NCBI RefSeq assembly: GCF_023158935.1
Contig: NZ_CP096120.1
Span: 496,001 to 560,000, forward strand
Source of the DNA: Acinetobacter portensis
GTDB taxonomy: Bacteria; Pseudomonadota; Gammaproteobacteria; Pseudomonadales; Moraxellaceae
DNA: 64,000 bases
Direction of reading: 5' to 3'
The position numbers and the translations under genes were made by a program. Positions 1 to 9,345 of this stretch are shown in pieces. Below the pieces are notes generated by a model. It made no database searches. It saw nothing but the letters and a program-made list of their open reading frames with translations, and was not told where the DNA came from. The first letter of the stretch is position 1; the number at the start of each line of letters is the position of its first letter.

Positions 1-416
1 GCATATGCACATTGAACTTCATCTTCTTCAATAAAGCGTAAATTGAATGTTTGAAAGCCAATAGTTGCAACTGCATTATCTTGTTCGATATGTGGTTTTA
101 CTTTAGATGCGCGAACAGCTTGAATTAAAATATCATCTAAATGTTTTAAACCTGTACTTTCTTGTACATTTGCTTTCGTGACATTACCAGTTTCATCTGC
201 ATAAACGCGTAAAATAGCTGCACGATTTTTTTCTTTTAAATCTTCATTTTTATATTTGGGTTGTGGAAATTGTTCCCATTGAATACGAGTCGTTAAATGT
301 GCGGGAAGTGCAGCACTTTTTTGAGTACTCAATTTTTTAGATGTATTATTTTCTTGGCTATATGCTGTAGAAAAAGGTAATACAAGCAGTAAAGTAGCAC
401 ATAGGACATTTTTCAT
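1..416 (-). CDS. TonB C-terminal-like secreted protein (partial at window edge)
   Basis: The minus strand reads openly from an ATG at 416 to the window edge, giving about 138 residues, so the 3' end is missing. Residues 1-20 form a typical Sec signal peptide (MKN, a hydrophobic run ending in STAYS). Residues 60-130 resemble the C-terminal domain of TonB-type energy transducers: a 'G-N-V-T-K-A-N-V-Q-E-S-T-G-L-K-H-L-D' stretch, then a hydrophobic helix and 'KVKP'. There is no N-terminal membrane anchor with a proline-rich spacer as in true TonB, so this is probably a free periplasmic protein with a TonB_C fold. It is transcribed away from rpmI. The exact role is unknown. Confidence 0.6.
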   Translation of the reverse strand, partial: MKNVLCATLLLVLPFSTAYSQENNTSKKLSTQKSAALPAHLTTRIQWEQFPQPKYKNEDLKEKNRAAILRVYADETGNVTKANVQESTGLKHLDDILIQAVRASKVKPHIEQDNAVATIGFQTFNLRFIEEDEVQCAY

Positions 417-564
417 AATTTGAGTATCTTAATCGAGTTGTATGTCGAAAATAGTGAATTAAACTTTGTAAGTATTTCCTGAATTAAAAATACTCGCAAG
501 TATTAAATGATTTTTAGTGTGATTTCTTAGTTTCTATTATCTTCAATTGTATTGCTGAAAGCAT

Positions 565-704
565 TTGACATTCGTAAAACTTATCTGAATAGAAAGAAGT
601 GCTTTTGTTTTGAGCGGGGATATATTAGAATATGCGCTCCCTTACCTGCAGGTCGTTTTTGCAATGGTGCAAACGTTCCGAACAGGTGTTCAAAAGAGGT
701 TGTT
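565..704 (+). promoter_or_regulatory. rpmI-rplT leader with hairpins
   Basis: The 288 bases between the TonB-like gene and rpmI hold no convincing gene. A TTGACA box lies at 565-570 with only a weak -10 near 588-593; a TAGAAT at 626-631 is another candidate -10. The leader then shows a perfect hairpin at 658-673 (TTTGCA, loop ATGG, TGCAAA) and a second small inverted repeat near 678-692 (GAACA..TGTTC) just before the AAAAGAGG ribosome site. In E. coli, L20 represses this operon by binding its leader or the infC-rpmI junction. A similar control here is inferred. Confidence 0.4.
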
Positions 705-899
705 ATGCCTAAGATGAAAACTCGCCGTGGTGCAGCTAAACGCTTTAAAGCAACTGCAAACGGTTTCAAGCGTAAACAAGCGTTCAAACGCCACATTTTG
801 ACCAAAAAATCTGCTAAACGTATCCGTCAATTGCGCGGCTGTGTAATGGTTCACGTAAGTGATGTTGCTTCAGTTCGTCGTATGTGCCCATACATCTAA
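705..899 (+). CDS. rpmI: 50S ribosomal protein L35
   Basis: This 64-residue basic protein starts [15 protein letters not shown], the typical L35 opening, and matches the family length of about 65. I chose the ATG at 705 because AGAGG lies 7 bases upstream; the open frame extends further 5' to 552, but that part does not look like L35. L35 binds the large subunit near 23S rRNA. It is followed 12 bases later by rplT, the conserved rpmI-rplT pair. Unlike in E. coli, infC is not directly upstream: the next gene is the divergent TonB-like one. Confidence 0.97.
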   Translation: MPKMKTRRGAAKRFKATANGFKRKQAFKRHILTKKSAKRIRQLRGCVMVHVSDVASVRRMCPYI

Positions 900-911
900 G
901 GAGATTTATAA

Positions 912-1271
912 ATGGCTCGTGTAAAACGTGGTGTTCAGGCGCATCGTCGTCATAAAAAAATTCTTGCTCGTGCTAAAGGTTACTACGGCGCTCGCTCACG
1001 TGTATATCGCGTAGCGTTCCAAGCAGTAATCAAAGCTGGTCAATACGCTTACCGTGACCGTCGTCAAAAGAAACGTCAATTCCGTGCTTTATGGATTGCG
1101 CGTATCAATGCTGGCGCACGTCAAAACGGTTTGTCGTACAGCCGTATGATTTCTGGCTTGAAAAAAGCTCAGATCATCATCGACCGTCGCGTACTTGCTG
1201 ACATCGCTATGCATGATTCAGTTGCATTTGCTGCTATCGCTGAAAAAGCGAAAAGCGCATTAGCTGCTTAA
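912..1271 (+). CDS. rplT: 50S ribosomal protein L20
   Basis: The 119-residue product matches L20 over its full length: MARVKRGV start, a long basic N-terminal helix with [15 protein letters not shown], and the conserved globular end with '[15 protein letters not shown]'. L20 is needed early in 50S assembly and in some bacteria represses its own operon by binding the mRNA leader. The gene has AAGGAG 8-13 bases before the ATG and ends just before a strong terminator, so rpmI-rplT is a two-gene transcription unit. Confidence 0.97.
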   Translation: MARVKRGVQAHRRHKKILARAKGYYGARSRVYRVAFQAVIKAGQYAYRDRRQKKRQFRALWIARINAGARQNGLSYSRMISGLKKAQIIIDRRVLADIAMHDSVAFAAIAEKAKSALAA

Positions 1272-1290
1272 TCGTCTTAGATGATTTAAA

Positions 1291-1317
1291 AAAGACCGCT
1301 TTTAGCGGTCTTTTTTA
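1291..1317 (+). terminator. Rho-independent terminator of rpmI-rplT
   Basis: GACCGC (1294-1299) pairs with GCGGTC (1305-1310), flanked by A and T runs, so it can also act on the converging gene from the minus strand. Confidence 0.9.
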
Positions 1318-1362
1318 TTGCTTAAAATTTAGTGGGTAAAGTATGAATTTTTCCGACTTTAT

Positions 1363-2406
1363 TTAAAGACCAAAATAATAGCCAATTAAGCAAATAATAA
1401 TAGTAATGCAAATAAGTGTGACAACTCCCGATTTTCCAGAAGATTCTTCTTGATTAGGTTTACTTTCTTTTTTGAAATTTAGGATATTGCTTGTTGGTGG
1501 TTCTTCTAAAGGATTTTCTTTTACGAGGACAGGTGTAAGTTGCGCTGTTTGATAATGATTGGCAACTTTAGTAATGAATTTGGCGTGTAAATCATCAATA
1601 TGTTGAGCAAAGTTACGAATATTTAATTGTTCATCTGGGGGGATTAAGCTGCCATCATGATGATATGGATGTTGGATTTTTTGCTGAATAAATTCAGAAA
1701 GAGCCTCAATGTTGTGTAGGTTGCTGTGTGCATAATCTGCTTGGTAATCTGTAGGCAATAAAGAAAGCTGATTTTCTTTTGATGATTCATCTTCATCAAA
1801 AGAAGTTTTATTGGATTGATTTAATCCTGTGTAGGGCATATTCACGTTTAATGAGTTTTGAAAACCTTCAGCATAAGGATGGTTAAATAGCTCACTTGTC
1901 ATAAATGCTTGGATGTCATCCCAATTCGGTTGTTTAAAATCTACATCAAGTTGTTTTATGAGTTTTGAATTGAGTTCATAGCGCCATAAAATTTCATGAC
2001 GTAAATGACTCGATTGCATTTTGGGTGCTTTATAGTCATCTTCAGATAAATACCATTCAGGTAGTTCTTTACCAAAAATCCATGCAGTTTTTTTATTATT
2101 TGCATGACTCACAATAAAATGGGGAAAGGCGAGAAGCTCTACATTCACATTTGGATTTTTTTCATCACTTAATATACTTGAGTTATGTAAGCTTAAGCGT
2201 TGAACGCCTTGTTTTTTTAGGCCTTCTAGCCAAATATGAAAATGTTGAGCTAATAAATGCTGAGAAATTAAATCACGAAATAGAAAAATATGTTGATCGA
2301 AAATAGCGTGGTTAATCCAACGGTTAAAGTTTAAATCTTGATTTAAAAACTCATTTCCATAGGTAACTAAGGCAAGTTGTCGCTTCCAAATTTGATCTAG
2401 TGCCAT
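1363..2406 (-). CDS. Unrecognised protein with C-terminal membrane anchor
   Basis: The 347-residue product is not one I recognise. The first 110 residues are rich in Trp, His and Phe and look like a compact folded domain (MALDQIWKRQL start). A central region of about 100 residues is polar and Glu/Ser/Asn-rich. The last 22 residues form one hydrophobic segment (VVTLICITIIICLIGYYFGL), preceded by a Lys/Ser/Gly-rich stretch, so the protein is probably tail-anchored with its bulk in the cytoplasm. It stands alone between rplT and pheS. The start was chosen at the ATG at 2406. Coding looks genuine because the reading frame is long and the anchor is well placed. Confidence 0.6.
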   Translation of the reverse strand: MALDQIWKRQLALVTYGNEFLNQDLNFNRWINHAIFDQHIFLFRDLISQHLLAQHFHIWLEGLKKQGVQRLSLHNSSILSDEKNPNVNVELLAFPHFIVSHANNKKTAWIFGKELPEWYLSEDDYKAPKMQSSHLRHEILWRYELNSKLIKQLDVDFKQPNWDDIQAFMTSELFNHPYAEGFQNSLNVNMPYTGLNQSNKTSFDEDESSKENQLSLLPTDYQADYAHSNLHNIEALSEFIQQKIQHPYHHDGSLIPPDEQLNIRNFAQHIDDLHAKFITKVANHYQTAQLTPVLVKENPLEEPPTSNILNFKKESKPNQEESSGKSGVVTLICITIIICLIGYYFGL

Positions 2407-2542
2407 CGTGAGTGATCTCGTAGTTATTGTCTTTATCTTATACTTTTTATAAATCTATATGCTAATCAAATTTTACTTACAGCATAGCTTCATAAAAGTC
2501 ACTAAAAACTGTTAGAATGTATGGTTTTATAATATTTTTTAA

Positions 2543-3544
<1,002 letters not shown>

Positions 3545-3557
3545 ACAGATTTTTTGT

Positions 3558-3662
3558 AAATCCTCTCCTAACCTCTCCTTTATAAAAGGAGAGGAACTTC
3601 TCGAAATAAATTAAAAGTAGAGAGGTTCTCCATCTTCATTGAGAGGGAGTTAGAGAGGGATT
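3558..3662 (+). repeat. CT/AG-rich palindromic intergenic repeat, copy 1
   Basis: The pheS-pheT gap holds an imperfect inverted repeat about 100 bases long. One end reads AATCCTCTCCTAACCTCTCC and the other GAGAGGGAGTTAGAGAGGGATT, which are near reverse complements. There are also inner hairpins (CTCTCC...GGAGAG). The same style of element recurs at 14512, 36249 and 57503. Confidence 0.8.
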
Positions 3663-3690
3663 AAGAATTTAGATATATAGGTTTTTATAA

Positions 3691-6072
3691 ATGAAAATTA
3701 GCGAAAATTGGTTGCGCACATGGGTAAACCCTGCAATTGATAGCAACACACTATCAGACCAGCTTACTATGCTTGGTTTAGAAGTTGATGATTTATCTCC
3801 TGCGGCAAAACCGTTTACAGGTGTTGTTGTAGGTGAGGTGTTAACGGTAGAACAACATCCTGATGCAGATCGTTTACGTGTAACAACTGTAAATATTGGT
3901 ACGGGTGAGCCATTACAAATTGTTTGCGGTGCGCCAAACGTACGTGCAGGTATGAAAGCTCCTGTAGCAACTATTGGTGCTGTATTACCTGGCGATTTTA
4001 AAATTAAAAAAGGCAAACTTCGTGGTATTGAATCACAAGGTATGCTTTGTGGTGCATCTGAAATTGACTTAGAAGACAAAATTGATGGTCTTTTAGAACT
4101 TCCTGCTGATGCGCCTGTAGGTGTAAATATTCGCGAATATTTAGATCTTGATGATAACGTTATTGATATCAGCATTACGCCAAACCGTGGTGACTGTTTC
4201 AGTATTCGTGGTATTGCACGTGAAATTGGTGTAATTAACCAACTTCCTGTAACAGCACCTGAAGTTAAAGAAGTTGCTGCAACAATTACTGATGAGAAAA
4301 AAGTAATTATTGAGACAGATGGTTGCCCACGTTATTTAGGTCGTGTGATCAAAAACGTAAATACTAAAGCACCAACACCTGTATGGATGGAGCGTGCGCT
4401 TGCTCGTTCGGGTATTCGTCAGCACAGTATTCTTGTTGATATTACCAATTATGTGTTGATGGAACTTGGTCAGCCTTTACATGCATTTGATGGTGGTAAA
4501 GTTGAAGGTGCGGTGCATGTTCGTCAAGCAACTGCTGCTGAAAAATTAACTTTGTTAAATGAACAAGAAGTTGAGCTTTCAGAAAAAGTAATGGTCATTG
4601 CAGATGATAATAAGGCATTGGCAATTGCAGGGATCATGGGTGGTTTATCTTCAGCTGTTTCAGATACAACGACTGAAATTTTCTTAGAATCGGCATTCTT
4701 TGATCAACTTCATATTGCAGGTCGTGCGCGTAGCTTTGGTTTACACACAGATGCATCTCAGCGTTATGAACGTGGTGTAGATTTTGAGTTACCAATGATT
4801 GCAATGCACCGTGCGTCTCAATTGATTGCTGAACTTGCTGGTGGTGAATTTGGTCCAATCACTGTTGCAGAAAAAACTGAATATTTACCAAAACGTGATG
4901 CAATTGAATTAAACCAAGCGCAAGTAGATCAATTGCTTGGCTATAAAGTTGAATCTGATTTTATTACAGGTGCATTAACTCGTTTAGGTTGTGTTGTAAC
5001 TGTTAAGGCGGAAGGTGAGTGGAGAGTTGTTCCGCCATCGCACCGTTTTGATATGGTTATTTACCAAGACTTAATTGAAGAAGTTGCACGTATTCATGGA
5101 TACGACAATATTCAAATTAGCTTGCCTGTGATTGATGTGAAGCTTGCGAAATACCAAGATCAATTTGAACTTGCACAATTACGTCAAACTGTTGTTGCAC
5201 TTGGCTACCAAGAAGCAATTAGTTTTAGTTTTGCTGACTTGAAACTTGAAAAACAATTGAATCCTGCGGTAAATCCATTGGCGTTGGCGAATCCAATTTC
5301 AAGTGATTTAGCGGTAATGCGTTCTACATTGCTTTCTAGCTTAATTCCTTGTGTTCAACACAATATTAACCGTCAGCAAAGCCGTGTACGTTTCTTTGAA
5401 TTAGGTTTGCGTTTTGATTATCAAGATGCAGCATCAATTCATGACTTAAAGCAAATTCCAACGTTGGCTTTAATTGCTGTAGGTTCAAAAACTGTTGAAT
5501 CTTGGCATGGCAAACCACAAGCTATGGATTTCTTTGATTTTAAAGGTGAAATTGAGGAAGTTTTAGCTGCGGGACGTTTGAACGTTGAATATGTACGTTC
5601 AGAAAAATCTTGGTTACATCCAGGTCAATCTGCTGAAATTTTAGTAGATGGTCAATCAATTGGTTATTTAGGTCGTTTACATCCATCTTTAGAAAGTGCA
5701 CTAGATTTGGGCACAACTTGGGTTGCTGAACTCGATCAAAAGGCTGTTTTGCAAACTTATGTATCTAATTTTACAGAATTATCACGATTTCCATCGGTTA
5801 GACGTGATATTGCGCTTTTAATTAATGATAAGATAAATGTTAGCGAAATTCAGAAGCTTATCGAAAAAACAGGCGGAGAGTTATTAGACTCTACTTGGTT
5901 ATTCGATGTGTACACTGGTCAAGGTGTTGAAGAAGGCAAACGCTCATTGGCATTTGCATTGTTATGGCAACATCCATCACGTACATTAGAAGATGCTGAA
6001 ATTAAATCTGGTATGGATAACATACTTCAAATTTTAGAACAAACTTACCAAGCAACATTGAGGGCCTCATGA
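3691..6072 (+). CDS. pheT: Phenylalanyl-tRNA synthetase beta subunit
   Basis: PheT is the large non-catalytic subunit of PheRS, carrying editing and tRNA-binding functions. The 793 residues match the E. coli length (795). Visible parts are the N-terminal tRNA-binding OB domain (GVVVGEVL...HPDADRLRV, residues 44-65), the B3/B4 editing region (HAFDGGKV near 267-274), the B5 helix-turn-helix region near 400-480, a catalytic-core-like domain near 500-690, and the C-terminal anticodon-recognition fold ([14 protein letters not shown], about 698-711). Its TGA stop overlaps the ATG of ihfA, as ATGA. Confidence 0.97.
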   Translation: MKISENWLRTWVNPAIDSNTLSDQLTMLGLEVDDLSPAAKPFTGVVVGEVLTVEQHPDADRLRVTTVNIGTGEPLQIVCGAPNVRAGMKAPVATIGAVLPGDFKIKKGKLRGIESQGMLCGASEIDLEDKIDGLLELPADAPVGVNIREYLDLDDNVIDISITPNRGDCFSIRGIAREIGVINQLPVTAPEVKEVAATITDEKKVIIETDGCPRYLGRVIKNVNTKAPTPVWMERALARSGIRQHSILVDITNYVLMELGQPLHAFDGGKVEGAVHVRQATAAEKLTLLNEQEVELSEKVMVIADDNKALAIAGIMGGLSSAVSDTTTEIFLESAFFDQLHIAGRARSFGLHTDASQRYERGVDFELPMIAMHRASQLIAELAGGEFGPITVAEKTEYLPKRDAIELNQAQVDQLLGYKVESDFITGALTRLGCVVTVKAEGEWRVVPPSHRFDMVIYQDLIEEVARIHGYDNIQISLPVIDVKLAKYQDQFELAQLRQTVVALGYQEAISFSFADLKLEKQLNPAVNPLALANPISSDLAVMRSTLLSSLIPCVQHNINRQQSRVRFFELGLRFDYQDAASIHDLKQIPTLALIAVGSKTVESWHGKPQAMDFFDFKGEIEEVLAAGRLNVEYVRSEKSWLHPGQSAEILVDGQSIGYLGRLHPSLESALDLGTTWVAELDQKAVLQTYVSNFTELSRFPSVRRDIALLINDKINVSEIQKLIEKTGGELLDSTWLFDVYTGQGVEEGKRSLAFALLWQHPSRTLEDAEIKSGMDNILQILEQTYQATLRAS

Positions 6073-6365
6073 CAGCACTAACAAAAGCAGAAATGGCTGA
6101 TCATTTAAGTGAGCTCACGAGTTTAAATCGACGTGAAGCAAAACAAATGGTCGAGTTATTCTTCGATGAGATTAGCCAAGCGCTAATCTCTGGGGAACAA
6201 GTTAAACTTTCAGGTTTTGGGAACTTCGAACTACGTGACAAGCGTCAGCGTCCAGGTCGTAATCCTAAAACTGGTGAGGAAATTCCGATTTCCGCTCGCC
6301 GTGTAGTTACCTTCCGTGCGGGACAAAAATTCCGCCAACGTGTTGGGAATGAGCAGATCGATTGA
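6069..6365 (+). CDS. ihfA: Integration host factor alpha subunit
   Basis: IHF is a DNA-bending heterodimer; this is the alpha chain. The 98-residue product has the HU/IHF fold with the DNA-binding arm [12 protein letters not shown] (about residues 62-73), including the intercalating proline position. It starts with [12 protein letters not shown], as in IhfA rather than IhfB or HU. The gene overlaps pheT by 4 bases, so translation is probably coupled, the same pheST-ihfA order seen in E. coli. Its last codons form one arm of the terminator. Confidence 0.96.
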   Translation: MTALTKAEMADHLSELTSLNRREAKQMVELFFDEISQALISGEQVKLSGFGNFELRDKRQRPGRNPKTGEEIPISARRVVTFRAGQKFRQRVGNEQID

Positions 6366-6377
6366 TCTGCTTTTTTA
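6352..6377 (+). terminator. Terminator overlapping the ihfA stop codon
   Basis: AGCAGATC (6352-6359), loop GATT, GATCTGCT (6364-6371), then a T run. The TGA stop lies across the loop and the 3' arm. Confidence 0.88.
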
Positions 6378-6457
6378 ATGCCTAGAATTTAATGGGATGT
6401 ATATAAAGTACGTAATGTAAATTTGACTTGTTATATGTTTTATAAATTACAGGCATA

Positions 6458-6488
6458 AAAAAAGAGAACCGTAAGGTTCTCTTTTTTT
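6458..6488 (-). terminator. Terminator of the small lipoprotein gene
   Basis: AGAGAACC (6463-6470), loop GTAA, GGTTCTCT (6475-6482), flanked by A7 and T7. It is symmetric and probably works in both directions. Confidence 0.88.
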
Positions 6489-6506
6489 GAGTAAATAATC
6501 GTTAGA

Positions 6507-6740
6507 TTATTTAGCTTCAGAAGCAGCAACTTCAGAAGCAGCATCGATAGCTTCAGATGCAGCAACAGTAGCTTCAGAAGCAGCAGCTTCAGCTTGAACA
6601 GCAGCGTCAGATGCAGCAGCAACTTCAGAAGTAGCAACTTCAGATGCAGCAGCAGGAGCTTCTTCAGTTTTTTTAGCACAACCAACGAAAGCTAAAGTAG
6701 TAGCAACTGCAGCAGCAATAGCGATTTTTTTGAATAACAT
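6507..6740 (-). CDS. Small low-complexity Ala/Ser/Glu-rich lipoprotein
   Basis: The 77-residue product opens with a lipoprotein signal (MLFKKIAIAAAVATTLAFVGC), with the lipidation Cys at 21. The mature part is made almost wholly of A, S, E and V in repeats of the type A-A-S-E-A/V, probably an extended or helical spacer in the envelope. AGAGAG precedes the ATG and a clear terminator follows, so it is a real single-gene unit. A Leu-rich open frame on the same strand at 6440-6685 is only an out-of-frame shadow of the repeats. The function is not known; small repetitive lipoproteins like this are common in Acinetobacter. Confidence 0.8.
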   Translation of the reverse strand: MLFKKIAIAAAVATTLAFVGCAKKTEEAPAAASEVATSEVAAASDAAVQAEAAASEATVAASEAIDAASEVAASEAK

Positions 6741-7106
6741 GGCATCACTCTCTAAAAAGAATTAGATTAAAAATAACCTGCGTTAGCCTGTAGTTTGCTT
6801 TTATTATCCTAAATTTGTTAGGCAGTAACAATGCATGAGCAGTCTAACTGGTCTGCGGGTATCCTATCATTGAGTATTGTGAATTACTACTAGAGAATAA
6901 AAAAAAATGCTTAAATAATGAGTATTTTTTTGATTTTTTAACAGAAAATAACTATTAATAATTAAATATAGATAGGATAAGTACTCGATAAGCTTTTAAA
7001 ATCACTGGGGTTTTATTTAAATTAATTATAATAATCATTAACTTGATAATGAAATTACCTAAATTAACAAGCAATGTTTCTTTATGTAAATAGTGTCAAC
7101 CAAATA
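6741..7106. other. AT-rich intergenic region between lipoprotein gene and rho
   Basis: I see no gene here. It holds the upstream region of the small lipoprotein (minus strand) and long A/T stretches. A TAATCATTAACTTGATAATG segment near 7032-7051 contains an inverted repeat, but it is too poor for a confident regulator site. Confidence 0.4.
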
Positions 7107-7135
7107 AAAAAGCCATCATTTTGATGGCTTTTTTA
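7107..7135 (-). terminator. Terminator of rho
   Basis: AGCCATCA (7111-7118), loop TTT, TGATGGCT (7122-7129), with A and T runs on either side. Confidence 0.88.
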
Positions 7136-7155
7136 TGGAAAAAATTAAGTGAATC

Positions 7156-8424
7156 TTAGTTTGAAGCTTTACGTTTCATTTGATCGAAGAAATCATCATT
7201 TGTTTTTGTTTCTTTCATACGATCAAGTAAGAATTCCATTGCTGCTAATTCATCCTGAGTATGAAGAAGCTTACGTAAAATCCATACTTTACGAAGGTTA
7301 TCTTCGCTCATTAATCGCTCCTCACGACGAGTACCAGATTTCTTGATATTCATAGCAGGGAATACGCGTTTTTCAGCAATACGGCGATCAAGTGTAATTT
7401 CTTGGTTACCTGTACCTTTGAACTCTTCGTAAATTACCTCATCCATTTTACTGCCTGTTTCAATTAATGCAGTAGAAATGATTGTAAGTGAACCGCCTTC
7501 TTCAATATTACGTGCAGCACCAAAGAAACGCTTAGGGCGTTCTAATGCGTGAGCATCTACACCACCTGTTAATACCTTGCCTGATGAAGGAATTACTGTG
7601 TTGTAAGCACGAGCTAAACGAGTAATAGAGTCAAGTAGGATAACAACATCTTTTTTATGCTCAACAAGACGCTTCGCTTTTTCAATGACCATTTCCGCAA
7701 CTTGAACGTGACGAGCAGGTGATTCGTCGAAGGTAGAAGCAATAACTTCACCACGAACCGTACGCTCCATTTCAGTTACTTCTTCTGGACGTTCATCAAT
7801 CAGTAAAACAATAAGGAAACATTCTGGATTGTTACGAACAATTGATTGAGCAATGTTTTGAAGCAACATTGTTTTACCCGCTTTTGGCGGAGCAACAATA
7901 ATTGAACGTTGACCTTTACCAATAGGAGCAACTAAGTCGACAACACGTGCGGTTAAATCTTCCGTTGTACCGTTACCTAATTCCATAACCAATTGTTCAG
8001 TTGGGAATAAAGGTGTTAAGTTTTCAAATAAGATTTTATTACGCGCATTTTCAGGCGTGTCGTAGTTAATTTGGTTTACTTTTAATAAAGCAAAATAACG
8101 TTCACCTTCTTTAGGAGGGCGAATAGTACCGTTAATGGTATCACCTGTGCGAAGGTTGAAACGACGAATTTGAGATGGGCTGATATAAATGTCATCAGGG
8201 CCAGCTAAATACGAACCTGCAGCCGTGCGCAAGAAACCAAAGCCATCTGCTAGAATTTCGAGAACGCCATCACCAAAGATCTCTTCGCCATTCATTGCAT
8301 GACGCTTTAAGATGGCAAAAATGATGTCTTGCTTACGGTTACGAGCCATTCCTTCGAGACCCATAAACTCTGCAATTTTAATGAGTTCGCCAATCGGTTT
8401 TTTCTTGAGTTCTGTTAAATTCAT
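7156..8424 (-). CDS. rho: Transcription termination factor Rho
   Basis: Rho is the hexameric RNA helicase that ends transcription of untranslated RNA. The 422 residues match the usual length (419 in E. coli). The product has the N-terminal helical domain ([15 protein letters not shown]), the cold-shock-like primary RNA site ([16 protein letters not shown], residues 51-66), Walker A (APPKAGKT, about 178-185), Walker B ([12 protein letters not shown]) and the Q/R-loop region near [11 protein letters not shown]. The ATG at 8424 gives the standard start. It has an unusually roomy upstream region, consistent with the autogenous attenuation known for rho. Confidence 0.97.
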   Translation of the reverse strand: MNLTELKKKPIGELIKIAEFMGLEGMARNRKQDIIFAILKRHAMNGEEIFGDGVLEILADGFGFLRTAAGSYLAGPDDIYISPSQIRRFNLRTGDTINGTIRPPKEGERYFALLKVNQINYDTPENARNKILFENLTPLFPTEQLVMELGNGTTEDLTARVVDLVAPIGKGQRSIIVAPPKAGKTMLLQNIAQSIVRNNPECFLIVLLIDERPEEVTEMERTVRGEVIASTFDESPARHVQVAEMVIEKAKRLVEHKKDVVILLDSITRLARAYNTVIPSSGKVLTGGVDAHALERPKRFFGAARNIEEGGSLTIISTALIETGSKMDEVIYEEFKGTGNQEITLDRRIAEKRVFPAMNIKKSGTRREERLMSEDNLRKVWILRKLLHTQDELAAMEFLLDRMKETKTNDDFFDQMKRKASN

Positions 8425-8691
8425 ATGTGGTCAGATAGAATGTGAAATTCTGAGGTACAGGTTAGATAGGAAGCACAAATAGGCCGCAGACATGCAAAAA
8501 ACGAAAGTAATTGATTCGCACAATAACAATTCAGAGAACTGAAATTTTATTAAAAAGAAGTGTGAAAAACAATTTCTGTTGCCGAGCGGCATCTTATGTG
8601 TTGTGTCTTGTAAGAACTAAGGGACGAGAAACCCTATATTTCTTGAATATGTAATATAAGAGAGAACAGAACATTTGTCAATTTATAGTCG
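8425..8691 (-). promoter_or_regulatory. rho upstream region / probable long leader
   Basis: No gene is visible between rho and the trxA terminator. In E. coli the rho leader is long and is the site of Rho-dependent autoregulation; the spacing here permits the same. A small GC-rich hairpin (TGCC GAGC GGCA) lies near 8580-8591. Regulation is inferred, not shown. Confidence 0.35.
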
Positions 8692-8726
8692 AAAAAAATA
8701 CGCTATATTTTATAGCGTATTTTTTT
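8692..8726 (-). terminator. Terminator of trxA
   Basis: TACGCTATA (8699-8707), loop TTT, TATAGCGTA (8711-8719), A7 before and T7 after. It is nearly symmetric. Confidence 0.9.
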
Positions 8727-8751
8727 CATTTAAATAACTAAATTTAATGAT

Positions 8752-9078
8752 TTAGATATTTTCATCGATAAAAGCAGTCAATTTAGATTTTGGTGCAGCA
8801 CCAACTTGTTGAGCTACAACTTCACCATTTTTGAACATTAACAAAGCAGGGATGTTGCGAATGTTGTAGTTCACAGCAGTTTGTTCGCATGAAGTTACAT
8901 CAACTTTAACAATTTTAACTTTGCCTTCGTATTCAGTTGCAAGAACTTCTAATACTGGTGCAATTGCTTTACATGGCGCGCACCAGCCCGCCCAAAAGTC
9001 AACAAGTACAGGTGTATCAGATTCTAATACGTCTGCTGTGAAGTTTGCATCTGTTGTGTTTACAATGTTGCCAGACAT
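8752..9078 (-). CDS. trxA: Thioredoxin
   Basis: This cytoplasmic thiol-disulfide reductant has 108 residues, the family norm. The active site reads WAGWCAPCK with Cys33 and Cys36, a WCAPC variant of the usual WCGPC. The cis-proline segment RNIPALLMFKNG is intact. GGAGC lies 9 bases before the ATG. It is a single-gene unit with its own terminator, upstream of rho on the same strand, the same trxA-rho order as in many gammaproteobacteria. Confidence 0.96.
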   Translation of the reverse strand: MSGNIVNTTDANFTADVLESDTPVLVDFWAGWCAPCKAIAPVLEVLATEYEGKVKIVKVDVTSCEQTAVNYNIRNIPALLMFKNGEVVAQQVGAAPKSKLTAFIDENI

Positions 9079-9345
9079 GGGTTTTGCTCCGATATAATCT
9101 TTTTAAAGATGGTGTTAATGTTATTAGTATTACATAGCCATCTTTAACAATGTAGGGGTATAGGTAAATTTTCAACTTTTCTGCATATTTTGTCTAATTG
9201 ATGCTCACGATGATGATTATCGTGTAACACAATTGTCATAAACAGTAAAAACTTCAAGATGTTCAAAAAACTCACTATAAATGGCTTTTAAATTGTATGT
9301 ATGTGAATTACTCTAGGCACAGTTCTGGATAGGTTAATTTGTAGA

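Noticed and set aside
552..704. Upstream extension of the rpmI reading frame (51 codons)
   Set aside because: It lacks L35 homology and a ribosome site, and overlaps leader hairpins; the ATG at 705 is the normal start.
3669..4175. 168-residue open frame antisense to pheT
   Set aside because: It overlaps the conserved tRNA-binding domain of pheT; composition is that of a shadow frame.
6440..6685. Leu-rich 81-residue open frame on the minus strand
   Set aside because: It is an out-of-frame reading of the A/S/E repeats of the lipoprotein gene and runs through its terminator.
7020..7060. Possible Fur or similar operator in the gap before the rho terminator
   Set aside because: The match is poor and in A/T-rich DNA with no promoter or gene start next to it.
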